DNA of 8,355 nt from Rhodospirillales bacterium (GTDB lineage: Bacteria > Pseudomonadota > Alphaproteobacteria > Rhodospirillales_A > Casp-alpha2), in assembly GCA_016763915.1 (NCBI GenBank), contig JAESSX010000084.1, positions 1-8,355 of the forward strand. The letters are read 5' to 3'. Numbering within the stretch: the stretch's first letter is position 1; each line of letters begins with the position of its first letter. This document shows positions 1 to 6,472 of this stretch, piece after piece. Position numbers and translations under genes: made by a program. The notes below the pieces were generated by a model that was not told the DNA's origin, did no database searches, and saw only the letters and a program-made list of their open reading frames with translations.

Positions 1-157
1 AGCAGGCCAGCCCGAAGGTCATCGGCCACAGCGACCCGGTGCGTGCCCAGTTGACCAACTTATCGACATTGGCGACTACGAAGCCCTTGTCCTGCAACTC
101 GCCGGTCACCTGACTCAACAAAGCGTCCTGCTCAGGGCCGGGGGGTATCACTCCCAT
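1..157 (-). CDS. nuoB: NADH-quinone oxidoreductase subunit B, 5' part only
   Basis: This is the N-terminal 52 residues of NuoB, the complex I subunit that carries iron-sulfur cluster N2, the last electron carrier before quinone. It works in the peripheral arm on the cytoplasmic face of the inner membrane. The visible end reads [19 protein letters not shown], the hallmark of the family; the last complete codon (2-4) is the first cysteine of the tandem CC motif that ligates N2. The gene runs off the left edge. The ATG at 157-155 overlaps the last 10 bases of nuoA, and a purine-rich stretch (AAAGGGGG) lies about 8 bases before it. A GTG at 151-149 in the same frame is an alternative start. The overlap suggests translational coupling with nuoA. 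Identification is secure; only the exact start is open. Confidence 0.93.
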   Translation of the reverse strand, partial: MGVIPPGPEQDALLSQVTGELQDKGFVVANVDKLVNWARTGSLWPMTFGLAC

Positions 158-513
158 TCCAGTGCCCCCTTTCTCCATTCATAGATAAATCCGATGGTCA
201 AGATTCCCAGGAAAATCATCATCGACCAGAACCCGAAAACCCCGGTCTTGCCGAGCGTCACCGCCCACGGAAACAGGAAGGCGACCTCAAGATCGAAGAT
301 GATGAACAGAATGGCCACCAGATAGAAACGCACATCGAATTTGTGCCGCGCGTCGCTGAACGGTTCGAAACCACATTCGTATTGCGAATTTTTTTCCACG
401 TCCGGGTGCTGAGGCACAATGATATAGGACGCGCCGACGGCAAAGCCGGCAATGGCAATAGCGATGCCTAAAAAGATCAGTATGGGCAGGTATTCGGCGA
501 GCAACTGGTCCAC
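148..513 (-). CDS. nuoA: NADH-quinone oxidoreductase subunit A
   Basis: NuoA is a small membrane subunit of respiratory complex I (NADH:quinone oxidoreductase), located at the junction between the membrane and peripheral arms. The 121-residue product has the family length and three predicted membrane helices (about residues 10-33, 62-84 and 92-112). The loop after helix 1 contains the conserved segment [11 protein letters not shown] with Cys47. Helix 2 holds the conserved acidic pair of [11 protein letters not shown] (Asp74, Glu76). The start is GTG at 513-511, chosen because a good ribosome binding site (GGAAAGG, 525-519) sits 5 bases upstream. It is the first gene of the nuo operon, directly overlapping nuoB; a 160-base leader region separates it from tRNA-Asp. 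Confidence 0.96.
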   Translation of the reverse strand: MDQLLAEYLPILIFLGIAIAIAGFAVGASYIIVPQHPDVEKNSQYECGFEPFSDARHKFDVRFYLVAILFIIFDLEVAFLFPWAVTLGKTGVFGFWSMMIFLGILTIGFIYEWRKGALEWE

Positions 514-586
514 GGCAGCCTTTCCAAACGGGCTTTTTATCGCCGGGTTTTTAAGGGGATTTTCCCCTCCCCCGGCCGACAGGCTT

Positions 587-600
587 TTATAGCGCTATAA
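587..600. promoter_or_regulatory. 14-bp perfect palindrome upstream of nuoA
   Basis: The sequence TTATAGCGCTATAA is a perfect palindrome 74 bases before the nuoA start. Read on the minus strand it contains TATAAA (591-586), which could serve as a -10 element, but I see no good -35 at the proper distance. It may be an operator overlapping the nuo promoter or a chance AT-rich palindrome. A short GGGGA/TCCCC hairpin (555-567) lies between it and nuoA, and a weak imperfect inverted repeat (CCCCT 616-620 with AGGGG 648-652) lies upstream. No regulator can be named from the sequence. Confidence 0.35.
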
Positions 601-675
601 CCTGCCCGACACGACCCCCTTTATCGACTTTTACAGTCTGTTTTATCAGGGGAAACTGGAAGAAACCTAAGGAAA

Positions 676-753
<78 letters not shown>

Positions 754-766
754 GAAATTTTTCAGG

Positions 767-794
767 CCGGTCCGAACGGGGTCGTTCGAACCGG
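767..794 (-). other. 12-bp hairpin in the tRNA-Asp leader
   Basis: The arms 767-778 and 783-794 are complementary over 12 positions, with one T-G pair in the minus-strand RNA and a 4-base loop. On the minus strand the arms read CCGGTTCGAACG and CGTTCGGACCGG. It ends 13 bases before the mature tRNA-Asp 5' end and starts about where transcription from the promoter at 827-800 should begin. No T-run follows on either strand, so it is not a typical intrinsic terminator. A processing signal for the tRNA precursor or a block to read-through from tRNA-Val are both possible. Confidence 0.6.
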
Positions 795-799
795 AGTGC

Positions 800-827
800 A
801 TCCTATCCACCAGGGGTACCGAGTCAA
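800..827 (-). promoter_or_regulatory. Sigma-70-type promoter for tRNA-Asp
   Basis: On the minus strand, TTGACT (827-822) and TAGGAT (805-800) are separated by 16 bases. The -35 matches the consensus at five of six positions and the -10 at four of six, including the most conserved A and T. The expected start site is near 793, giving a leader of about 40 bases before the mature tRNA. The position between two tRNA genes implies that tRNA-Asp can be made independently of tRNA-Val. Confidence 0.6.
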
Positions 828-860
828 CAAGTATAACAGAGGTGGCGGCGATAAAAGAAA

Positions 861-936
861 TGGTGGGCGGTGACGGGGTCGAACCGCCGACATTTCGGAT
901 GTAAACCGAATGCTCTACCAGCTGAGCTAACCGCCC
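861..936 (-). tRNA. tRNA-Val (anticodon TAC)
   Basis: A full cloverleaf folds on the minus strand. The acceptor stem is GGGCGGT with ACCGCCC, followed by discriminator A and an encoded CCA (863-861). The D arm reads TAGCTCAGCTGGTAGAGC. The anticodon stem TTCGG/CCGAA holds a loop with anticodon TAC (903-901). The T arm is GGCGG-TTCGACC-CCGTC. It decodes GTA and, by wobble, other GTN codons. No good promoter is visible in the 70 bases upstream, where the hupB terminator sits, so it may depend on read-through from hupB. Confidence 0.97.
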
Positions 937-948
937 AATACGGGAATC

Positions 949-980
949 AAAAACCGGCGATGACATACTGACACCGCCGG
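949..980 (-). terminator. Intrinsic terminator of hupB
   Basis: On the minus strand, CCGGCGGTG (980-972) pairs with CATCGCCGG (962-954), a 9-bp stem with one G-U pair and a 9-base loop. Five T residues (953-949) follow immediately. It lies 25 bases after the hupB stop codon and only 12 bases before the mature 5' end of tRNA-Val. Confidence 0.8.
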
Positions 981-1005
981 CATCTTGAATCGAACGGAAA
1001 ACGAC

Positions 1006-1278
1006 TTAGTTGACTGCCGCTTTCAATGCTTTGCCGGATTTGAACTTCGGCACATTGGTAGCTGCAATCTGAATGGCTTCGCCGGTCCGTGGGTTACGGC
1101 CCGTCGTCGCCTTGCGGTGTGAAACGCTGAAGGTTCCAAAACCGACAAGGCGGACTTCACCGCCATCACTGAGTGCGGCGGTAATGGCGTCGACAACACC
1201 ATCGACAGCCTTCGCCGCGTCGCTTTTCGACATACCGGTGGAATCTGCTACTGCGGAAACGAGATCATTCTTATTCAA
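1006..1278 (-). CDS. hupB: DNA-binding protein HU, beta type
   Basis: HU is a small histone-like protein that binds and bends DNA as a dimer and helps compact the nucleoid. The 90-residue product has the standard family length. The signature GRNPRTGEAIQIAA (residues 60-73) forms the beta-arm, and Pro63 is the residue that inserts between base pairs in the family. The start is TTG at 1278-1276: the N-terminus MNKNDLVSAVADSTGMSK matches the family, an in-frame TGA lies upstream at 1308-1306, and no ATG or GTG lies between. A purine run AGAGGGGG (1293-1286) sits 7 bases before the start. The gene has its own promoter (1404-1375), a leader hairpin and a terminator. It follows lon as in E. coli, where HU-beta is degraded by Lon. 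TTG may hold down translation of a very abundant protein; that is inference. Confidence 0.97.
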   Translation of the reverse strand: MNKNDLVSAVADSTGMSKSDAAKAVDGVVDAITAALSDGGEVRLVGFGTFSVSHRKATTGRNPRTGEAIQIAATNVPKFKSGKALKAAVN

Positions 1279-1324
1279 AGTAAGGCCCCCTCTAATAAAG
1301 TGTGGTCATGGAGGGTCATTTTAC

Positions 1325-1352
1325 AGGGCATCCTAGTCATAAGGGATGCCCT
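1325..1352 (-). promoter_or_regulatory. Hairpin in the hupB 5' leader
   Basis: The arms AGGGCATCC (1325-1333) and GGATGCCCT (1344-1352) are perfectly complementary over 9 bp around a 10-base loop. The hairpin falls inside the predicted hupB transcript, which should begin near 1368, and ends 46 bases before the TTG start. No T-run follows, so it is not a terminator. Possible roles are mRNA stabilisation or a binding site for a regulator, including autoregulation; none is shown by the sequence. Confidence 0.45.
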
Positions 1353-1374
1353 TGAAACCCCTTGGATGGAACGG

Positions 1375-1404
1375 ATTTTAAAGGGTGTGTCTTTATGGCG
1401 TCAA
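1375..1404 (-). promoter_or_regulatory. Sigma-70-type promoter for hupB
   Basis: On the minus strand, TTGACG (1404-1399) is followed after 17 bases by TTAAAA (1381-1376), or after 18 bases by TAAAAT (1380-1375), which matches five of six consensus positions. This is one of the best promoter matches in the window and fits a highly expressed gene. The expected start near 1368 gives a leader of about 90 bases. Confidence 0.65.
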
Positions 1405-1618
1405 TCGAAGAACCGCAGTTTTCAACAGCTTTTTGCGACTTTTCAGGCGAAAACCGGTTAACCATTGAAATAGCGTAATGATTTTTTAAGCCTGGCCACG
1501 GGAAATATTCCAGAACCGAAAAATAACCGGCCGGAATACCCGGACCACGGCGTATTTGGGCCGAATCCGAAAATACCGATTCGGCCCCCACCCAGGTCCC
1601 GGCGGACCAGAAACGGAT
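1405..1618. other. Structured non-coding spacer between lon terminator and hupB promoter
   Basis: This stretch of about 210 bases lies outside every gene and beyond the lon terminator. No reading frame in it resembles a known protein. It holds a perfect 10-bp inverted repeat (1558-1587), a 5-bp hairpin with a 4-base loop (GGTCC 1595-1599, GGACC 1604-1608), and short palindromes such as AACCGGTT and GGTTAACC overlapping at 1454-1463. It may be an untranscribed spacer with HU or regulator sites, or encode a small RNA. No promoter inside it is convincing. Confidence 0.4.
1558..1587. repeat. Perfect 10-bp inverted repeat in the lon-hupB spacer
   Basis: GGGCCGAATC (1558-1567) and GATTCGGCCC (1578-1587) are exact reverse complements separated by 10 bases. 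As RNA it would form a stable GC-rich hairpin on either strand, but no T-run follows on either strand, so it lacks the mark of an intrinsic terminator. It lies 32 bases beyond the lon terminator T-run. Confidence 0.55.
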
Positions 1619-1654
1619 AAAAAAAAGGCCGCCCGCAACGATGTGCGGGCGGCC
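1619..1654 (-). terminator. Strong intrinsic terminator of lon
   Basis: On the minus strand, GGCCGCCCGCA (1654-1644) pairs perfectly with TGCGGGCGGCC (1637-1627), an 11-bp, almost all-GC stem with a 6-base loop. Eight T residues (1626-1619) follow at once. It lies 22 bases after the lon stop codon and should separate lon from hupB, which agrees with hupB having its own promoter. Confidence 0.93.
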
Positions 1655-1676
1655 CTTTGAAAACGGTTCCCGGCGC

Positions 1677-4082
1677 CTAGTGTTTTACGACACCGCTATC
1701 TTCGTTGGCGGAGGCAAGGGCCGAGGCTTCAAGCTCCGCTTCCTCGTCCCATTCCTGGGGCGTCAACGGTTTTGTCAGCGCGTGCGTGAGCACCTCATCG
1801 ACCATGCTCACCGGGATAATGGTCAGCCCCTTTTTGACATTATCCGGGATATCGACCAGGTCCTTTTCGTTGTCGTGGGGGATCAGCACCGTCTTGATGC
1901 CGCCGCGAAGCGCGGCCAGCAGTTTTTCCTTCAGACCACCGATCGGCAGGACACGTCCGCGAAGCGTCACTTCGCCGGTCATGGCGACGTCTTTCTTGAC
2001 CTTGATGCCGGTCAGCGCGGAGACGATAGAAGTCACCATGCCGACGCCGGCCGACGGACCGTCCCTGGGCGTGGCGCCTTCGGGGACGTGGACGTGGATA
2101 TCCTTTTTCACGAACAGCGACGGATGCACGCCGAACTGTCCCGCACGGGACTGCACGAAGGAGCGCGCGGCCTGAATGGATTCGGTCATCACGTCGCCGA
2201 GCTTGCCGGTAATCGTCATCTTGCCCTTGCCGGGCACCGTGACCGCCTCGATGGACAGCAACTCGCCACCGACTTCGGTCCAGGCGAGACCGGTGGTAAC
2301 GCCAACCAGGTCGTCCGTTTCGATTTCGCCGTAGCGGTATCTCCTGACCCCGGCCCATTTGCTGAGGTTGCGCCGGGTCACGGCCACGGTCTTGTCTTTT
2401 TTCTTGGTGACCAGGATATCCTTGATCCCCTTGCGGGCCAGGTTGGCGAGTTCGCGTTCCAGGTTCCGCACCCCGGATTCCCGGGTGTAATAGCGGATCA
2501 GGTCCTTGAGGCCGGTATCGGAAATGCTCCATTCGCCTTTCTTGAGGCCGTGATTTTCGATCTGCTTCGGGATCAGGTGGCGCTTTGCGATTTCAACCTT
2601 TTCGTCTTCGGTATAGCCGGACAGGCGGATGATTTCCATCCGGTCGAGCAACGCCGGCGGGATATTCAGCGTATTCGCCGTGGTCACGAAGAACACGTCC
2701 GACAGATCGTAATCGACCTCAAGGTAATGGTCGTTGAAGGCGTTGTTCTGTTCCGGGTCGAGCACTTCCAGCAGCGCCGAGGCCGGGTCGCCGCGCCAGT
2801 CCTGGCCCATCTTGTCGACTTCGTCGAGAAGGAACAATGGATTGGAGGCCTTGGCCTTCTTCATGCCCTGGATGATCTTGCCGGGCATGGAACCGATATA
2901 GGTTCGCCGGTGGCCGCGAATTTCGGATTCGTCGCGCACGCCGCCAAGCGACATGCGCACGAAGTTGCGCCCGGTAGCCCTGCTGATGGATTGCCCGAGC
3001 GAAGTTTTGCCGACGCCCGGAGGCCCGACCAGACACAGAATGGGGCCCGACACCTTGTTGGTGCGCTGCTGCACGGCCAAATATTCGACGATCCGTTCCT
3101 TGACCTTTTCCAGCCCGTAATGATCGGCGTTGAGGATAGCCTCGGCCTTCTTGATATCCTTCTTGAAACGGGTGCGCTTCTTCCACGGAATCGACAGCAT
3201 CCAATCCAGATAGTTGCGCACCACCGTGGCCTCGGCCGACATGGGCGACATGGATTTGAGCTTTTTCAACTCGGCAGTCGCCTTTTCGCGGGCTTCCTTG
3301 GAAAGCTTGGTCTTGGCGATCTTTTCCTCGATCTCGGAGGTTTCGTCCCGGCCCTCGTCGGTTTCGCCGAGTTCTTTCTGGATCGCCTTCAGTTGTTCGT
3401 TCAAATAGTACTCGCGCTGGGTCTTTTCCATCTGGCGCTTGACCCGGCTGCGGATTTTCTTTTCGACCTGCAGGACGCCGATCTCGGCTTCCATATGGGC
3501 GAACACCTGCTCCAGGCGCTCGGCGACGGTTTCGGTTTCCAGAAGCTCCTGCTTCTCGGAAATCTTCAGCGCCAGGTGCGACGCCACCGTATCGGCCAGC
3601 TTGCCCGGGTCTTCGATCTGGTTGATGGAAACCAGGACCTCGGGCGGGATTTTTTTGTTGAGCTTGATGTATTTCTCGAATTGGGTCACCACCGTGCGGC
3701 CGAGGGCTTCCAGTTCATCCTTGGGGCCTTCGTCCTCGGGGATCAACTCGCCTTCGACAAGAAAAAAGTTTTCGTTGTCCTCATAGCGGGTGATTTTGGC
3801 GCGGCGCACGCCTTCGACCAGAACCTTCACCGTGCCGTCCGGCAATTTCAGCAATTGCAAAACCGTGGAAACGGTGCCGACCTCGTAGATGTCGTCCGCC
3901 GAGGGATCGTCCTGGGCGGCATTTTTCTGCGCCACCAGAAGGATCTGCTTGTCGTCTTTCATGACGTCCTCAAGCGCGCGGACCGATTTGTCGCGGCCGA
4001 CGAACAGGGGCACGATCATGTGCGGGAAGACAACAATGTCACGGAGCGGAAGAACGGGATACATATCGACTTGGTAGGTCAC
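1677..4082 (-). CDS. lon: ATP-dependent endopeptidase La (Lon)
   Basis: Lon is a cytoplasmic hexameric AAA+ serine protease that unfolds and degrades misfolded and short-lived regulatory proteins. The product has 801 residues, close to the usual 780-820. In order: N-terminal substrate-binding domain (about 8-205, starting [19 protein letters not shown]); coiled region (about 205-275); ATPase with Walker A GPPGVGKT (353-360) and Walker B LFLLDE (416-421); and protease domain with the catalytic dyad Ser677 (DGPSAG) and Lys720 (GGLKEK). Their 43-residue spacing equals that of E. coli Ser679/Lys722. An acidic tail of about 30 residues ends the protein. The start is GTG at 4082-4080, supported by GAAGGTGG (4097-4090) 7 bases upstream; ATG at codon 7 is a less likely alternative. 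A heat-shock-like promoter lies upstream and a strong terminator downstream. Confidence 0.98.
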   Translation of the reverse strand: MTYQVDMYPVLPLRDIVVFPHMIVPLFVGRDKSVRALEDVMKDDKQILLVAQKNAAQDDPSADDIYEVGTVSTVLQLLKLPDGTVKVLVEGVRRAKITRYEDNENFFLVEGELIPEDEGPKDELEALGRTVVTQFEKYIKLNKKIPPEVLVSINQIEDPGKLADTVASHLALKISEKQELLETETVAERLEQVFAHMEAEIGVLQVEKKIRSRVKRQMEKTQREYYLNEQLKAIQKELGETDEGRDETSEIEEKIAKTKLSKEAREKATAELKKLKSMSPMSAEATVVRNYLDWMLSIPWKKRTRFKKDIKKAEAILNADHYGLEKVKERIVEYLAVQQRTNKVSGPILCLVGPPGVGKTSLGQSISRATGRNFVRMSLGGVRDESEIRGHRRTYIGSMPGKIIQGMKKAKASNPLFLLDEVDKMGQDWRGDPASALLEVLDPEQNNAFNDHYLEVDYDLSDVFFVTTANTLNIPPALLDRMEIIRLSGYTEDEKVEIAKRHLIPKQIENHGLKKGEWSISDTGLKDLIRYYTRESGVRNLERELANLARKGIKDILVTKKKDKTVAVTRRNLSKWAGVRRYRYGEIETDDLVGVTTGLAWTEVGGELLSIEAVTVPGKGKMTITGKLGDVMTESIQAARSFVQSRAGQFGVHPSLFVKKDIHVHVPEGATPRDGPSAGVGMVTSIVSALTGIKVKKDVAMTGEVTLRGRVLPIGGLKEKLLAALRGGIKTVLIPHDNEKDLVDIPDNVKKGLTIIPVSMVDEVLTHALTKPLTPQEWDEEAELEASALASANEDSGVVKH

Positions 4083-4178
4083 TAAATTTCCACCTTCTTT
4101 AAATTAAATGTTGGCCGCTACTTCCGAGGGAGCAAGGATACGCGAACGCCGATGGCCCAAGCGGCAAAAGTCTAAGCC

Positions 4179-4211
4179 ATAGGTGGTCTTGCGGAACAAG
4201 GAATTCAAGGG
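4179..4211 (-). promoter_or_regulatory. Candidate heat-shock (sigma-32-type) promoter for lon
   Basis: On the minus strand, CCCTTGAA (4211-4204) matches the -35 element of sigma-32 promoters exactly in its CTTGAA core. CCACCTAT (4186-4179), 17 bases later, resembles the -10 CCCCATNT; its CCTAT also fits the CYTAT form reported for alphaproteobacteria, but then the spacing is long. The predicted leader is about 90 bases. Heat-shock control of lon is well known in other proteobacteria; its use here is inferred. No competing sigma-70 promoter is clear in this spacer. Confidence 0.4.
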
Positions 4212-4234
4212 CACCGCTGTCTCATGGCGCCTGG

Positions 4235-4258
4235 AAACCGGTCGAATCGCACCGGTCC
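4235..4258 (-). terminator. Weak terminator-like hairpin after clpX
   Basis: ACCGGT at 4256-4251 and ACCGGT at 4242-4237 can pair (the hexamer is its own reverse complement) around an 8-base loop; two G-U pairs could extend the stem. Only TTT follows on the minus strand, so termination would be partial at best. It lies 15 to 39 bases after the clpX stop codon. Read-through into lon remains possible. Confidence 0.3.
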
Positions 4259-4273
4259 ATGAAACAGGCCCGA

Positions 4274-5539
4274 TCAGACGCTGGTCTCCACATCGTCCTG
4301 GCGGTCGGAATAGATATAAAGCGGCTTGGCGGTATCGTCGGCGACCTCGCGGCTGATGACGACTTCCTCGACGTCTTCCAGCCCCGGCAATTCGAACATG
4401 GTGTCGAGCAGGATGTTTTCCATGATCGAGCGAAGCCCGCGCGCGCCCGTCTTGCGGGCCACCGCGGCGGTGGCAATGGAGCTGAGCGCATCATCGGAAA
4501 ACGTCAGGCCGACGTCTTCCATCTCGAACAGGCGTTGATATTGTTTGACCAGCGCGTTTCTGGGCTTGGTCAGGATTTCCACCAGCGAATCCTCGTCCAG
4601 GTCTTCCAGCGTGGCGAGCACCGGCAGACGGCCGACGAATTCGGGAATCAGGCCGAATTTCAGCAGGTCTTCGGGTTCCACGTCACACAGGATTTCACCG
4701 GTGTTGCGGTCGTCGGGTCCGCGCACGTCGGCGCCGAAACCAATGGTCGTGCCTTCACCGCGCGCCGAAATGATCTTGTCCAGGCCGGCAAACGCACCGC
4801 CGCAGATAAACAGGATATTGGTCGTGTCGACCTGCAGGAATTCCTGTTGCGGATGTTTGCGCCCGCCCTGCGGCGGAACACTGGCGACGGTGCCTTCCAT
4901 GATTTTCAGCAAGGCCTGCTGGACGCCTTCGCCGGACACGTCGCGCGTGATCGACGGGTTATCCGATTTACGGGAAATCTTGTCGACCTCGTCGATATAG
5001 ACGATGCCGCGCTGGGCGCGCTCGACATTATAGTCGGCGGACTGCAGCAGTTTGAGAATGATGTTTTCGACATCCTCTCCGACATAGCCGGCTTCGGTCA
5101 GCGTCGTCGCGTCGGCCATGGTGAACGGAACGTCGAGAATGCGGGCCAGGGTCTGCGCCAACAGGGTCTTGCCGCAGCCGGTCGGGCCGATCAGCAGGAT
5201 GTTGGACTTGGCCAGTTCCACATCGTTGTTCTTGGAAATGTGGTTGAGCCGTTTGTAGTGATTGTGCACGGCCACCGACAAAACGCGCTTGGCGTGATTT
5301 TGTCCGATGACGTAATCGTCCAGCACGGTGCAGATGTCGGACGGCGTCGGAACGCCGTCGCCCGATTTGACGAGATCGGTCTTGTACTCTTCGCGGATGA
5401 TATCCATGCACAACTCAACGCATTCATCGCAGATGAACACGGTTGGCCCGGCAATCAGCTTGCGGACCTCATGCTGACTCTTGCCGCAGAAAGAGCAGTA
5501 AAGGGTATTTTTTGAATCGCCGCCGGTGGATTTACTCAT
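4274..5539 (-). CDS. clpX: ClpX, ATPase subunit of the ClpXP protease
   Basis: ClpX is a cytoplasmic AAA+ unfoldase; its hexamer recognises tagged substrates, unfolds them with ATP and threads them into ClpP. The 421-residue product is the standard length. The N-terminal zinc-binding domain has Cys15-Cys18 and Cys37-Cys40. The ATPase has Walker A GPTGCGKT (118-125), pore loop GYVG (151-154), Walker B with Asp183-Glu184, the RKH loop (227-229), the ClpP-docking loop IGF (266-268), FVGR with Arg304, and sensor 2 GARGLR (365-370). All key residues are intact. ATG start at 5539-5537 has GGAG 6 bases upstream. In alphaproteobacteria such as Caulobacter, ClpXP is essential for cell-cycle proteolysis of CtrA. 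It is 203 bases from clpP and has its own promoter candidate at 5611-5582. Confidence 0.98.
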   Translation of the reverse strand: MSKSTGGDSKNTLYCSFCGKSQHEVRKLIAGPTVFICDECVELCMDIIREEYKTDLVKSGDGVPTPSDICTVLDDYVIGQNHAKRVLSVAVHNHYKRLNHISKNNDVELAKSNILLIGPTGCGKTLLAQTLARILDVPFTMADATTLTEAGYVGEDVENIILKLLQSADYNVERAQRGIVYIDEVDKISRKSDNPSITRDVSGEGVQQALLKIMEGTVASVPPQGGRKHPQQEFLQVDTTNILFICGGAFAGLDKIISARGEGTTIGFGADVRGPDDRNTGEILCDVEPEDLLKFGLIPEFVGRLPVLATLEDLDEDSLVEILTKPRNALVKQYQRLFEMEDVGLTFSDDALSSIATAAVARKTGARGLRSIMENILLDTMFELPGLEDVEEVVISREVADDTAKPLYIYSDRQDDVETSV

Positions 5540-5581
5540 GAAGACTCCGTTCGGTATGCCGACCCCACCCCGTTTCTTTTC

Positions 5582-5611
5582 ATTTTACCCGCTTGGCGTC
5601 GGCCCATTCAA
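5582..5611 (-). promoter_or_regulatory. Sigma-70-type promoter for clpX
   Basis: On the minus strand, TTGAAT (5611-5606) and TAAAAT (5587-5582) are 18 bases apart; the -35 matches four and the -10 five of six consensus positions. The leader would be about 35 bases. The rest of the 203-base clpP-clpX spacer is AT-rich. It holds only a weak terminator-like element on the minus strand: GACC-CCCC-GGTC near 5700-5690, with a run of six T about 10 bases further on. Confidence 0.5.
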
Positions 5612-5742
5612 CACCCAAAAAATATACGGGAACAATATTAAACAAGCCCCTTGTGCCGAACGCGTGCTTTTTTCCAGTAAAAAATGACAAGACCGGGGGG
5701 TCGTTTGGATCGCAAGATTGCCGGAAAAACGTTTTAATTTAC

Positions 5743-6429
5743 TTAATCGTCGTCGGCTTTCTTGCCATTTTTCTTAGTATCGCCATTGTCGTCGTTGCCA
5801 TTGTCGTCATCGTCCTTGGACGGACGGCTGGAAACGACTTCGTCGACAAGGCCGAATTCCAGGGCATCGTTCGGGCTCATGAAGCGGTCGCGTTCGACGG
5901 TTTCCTCGATGACCTCCATGGATTGCCCGGTGTGTTCGACGTAGATCTGGTTCAGCCTTTTGCGCAGCGACAGGATTTCGCGGGCCTGGATCTCGATATC
6001 GGTGGCCTGCCCCTGGGCGCCGCCGGAGGGCTGGTGCATCATGATGCGGGCGTTGGGCAGCGAGTAGCGCTTGCCATTGGCTCCGCTGCACAGCAACAAC
6101 GACCCCATGGAGGCCGCCTGGCCGATGCAGACGGTGGACACGTCCGGGCGGATGTAACGCATGGTGTCGTAAATCGCCAACCCCGCGGTAACGATACCGC
6201 CCGGCGAATTGATGTATAACGCGATGTCCTTGGTCGGGTTTTCCGATTCCAGATACAATAGTTGCGCGCGAATCAGGCTGGCGACACCATCGTCAACGCC
6301 GCCGGTGAGGAAAACGATGCGTTCCTTCAACAGGCGCGAATAGATGTCATAGGCCCTCTCGCCCCGGTTGGTCGTCTCTACGACCATGGGAACAAGGTTG
6401 TTCATATACGTATCAATCGGGTCGATCAT
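5743..6429 (-). CDS. clpP: ATP-dependent Clp protease proteolytic subunit
   Basis: ClpP forms a double seven-membered ring with 14 serine-protease sites inside a closed chamber and works with ClpX (or ClpA). The product has 228 residues. The catalytic triad is Ser107 (GQAASMG), His132 (MHQPSGG) and Asp181 (ERDRF), with the same spacings as E. coli Ser97/His122/Asp171. The N-terminus [18 protein letters not shown], with ATG at 6429-6427 and GAGGAA about 10 bases upstream, fits alphaproteobacterial relatives. Odd feature: after the conserved end (about residue 200) a tail of about 28 residues rich in Asp, Asn, Gly and Lys makes it longer than the usual 195-210. The tail DNA contains a 15-base imperfect tandem repeat. 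The gene follows tig by 43 bases without a clear promoter and is probably co-transcribed with it. Confidence 0.98.
   Translation of the reverse strand: MIDPIDTYMNNLVPMVVETTNRGERAYDIYSRLLKERIVFLTGGVDDGVASLIRAQLLYLESENPTKDIALYINSPGGIVTAGLAIYDTMRYIRPDVSTVCIGQAASMGSLLLCSGANGKRYSLPNARIMMHQPSGGAQGQATDIEIQAREILSLRKRLNQIYVEHTGQSMEVIEETVERDRFMSPNDALEFGLVDEVVSSRPSKDDDDNGNDDNGDTKKNGKKADDD
5782..5808 (-). repeat. 15-bp-period repeat in the clpP tail codons
   Basis: The 12-mer GCCATTGTCGTC (plus strand) occurs at 5782-5793 and again at 5797-5808, a period of 15 bases. In the clpP frame this gives two five-residue units, DDNGN and DDNGD. Being a multiple of three, gain or loss of a copy would keep the frame, so tail length may vary between strains. 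Confidence 0.7.
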
Positions 6430-6472
6430 CTTGGCGGCATTCCTCGTTTTGCCCGGGGTGGGCCGGATTTAC

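Noticed and set aside
1337..1591. A minus-strand open frame of 84 codons between lon and hupB
   Set aside because: It overlaps the hupB promoter and leader hairpin, resembles no family, and I saw no convincing evidence of coding.
1641..4085. An open frame of about 814 codons on the plus strand, opposite the whole of lon
   Set aside because: It is in codon register with lon, so its lack of stops only means lon uses no TTA, CTA or TCA codons inside this span, as expected from its codon bias. The translation has no recognisable domain and starts inside the lon terminator.
4259..5515. A plus-strand open frame of about 418 codons opposite clpX
   Set aside because: In register with clpX and explained by the same codon bias; no protein-family features and no supporting promoter.
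5733..5745. TTAA-N5-TTAA resembling a CtrA box near the clpP stop
   Set aside because: CtrA sites have a 7-base spacer, and this one overlaps the end of a coding region, where AT-rich matches arise by chance.
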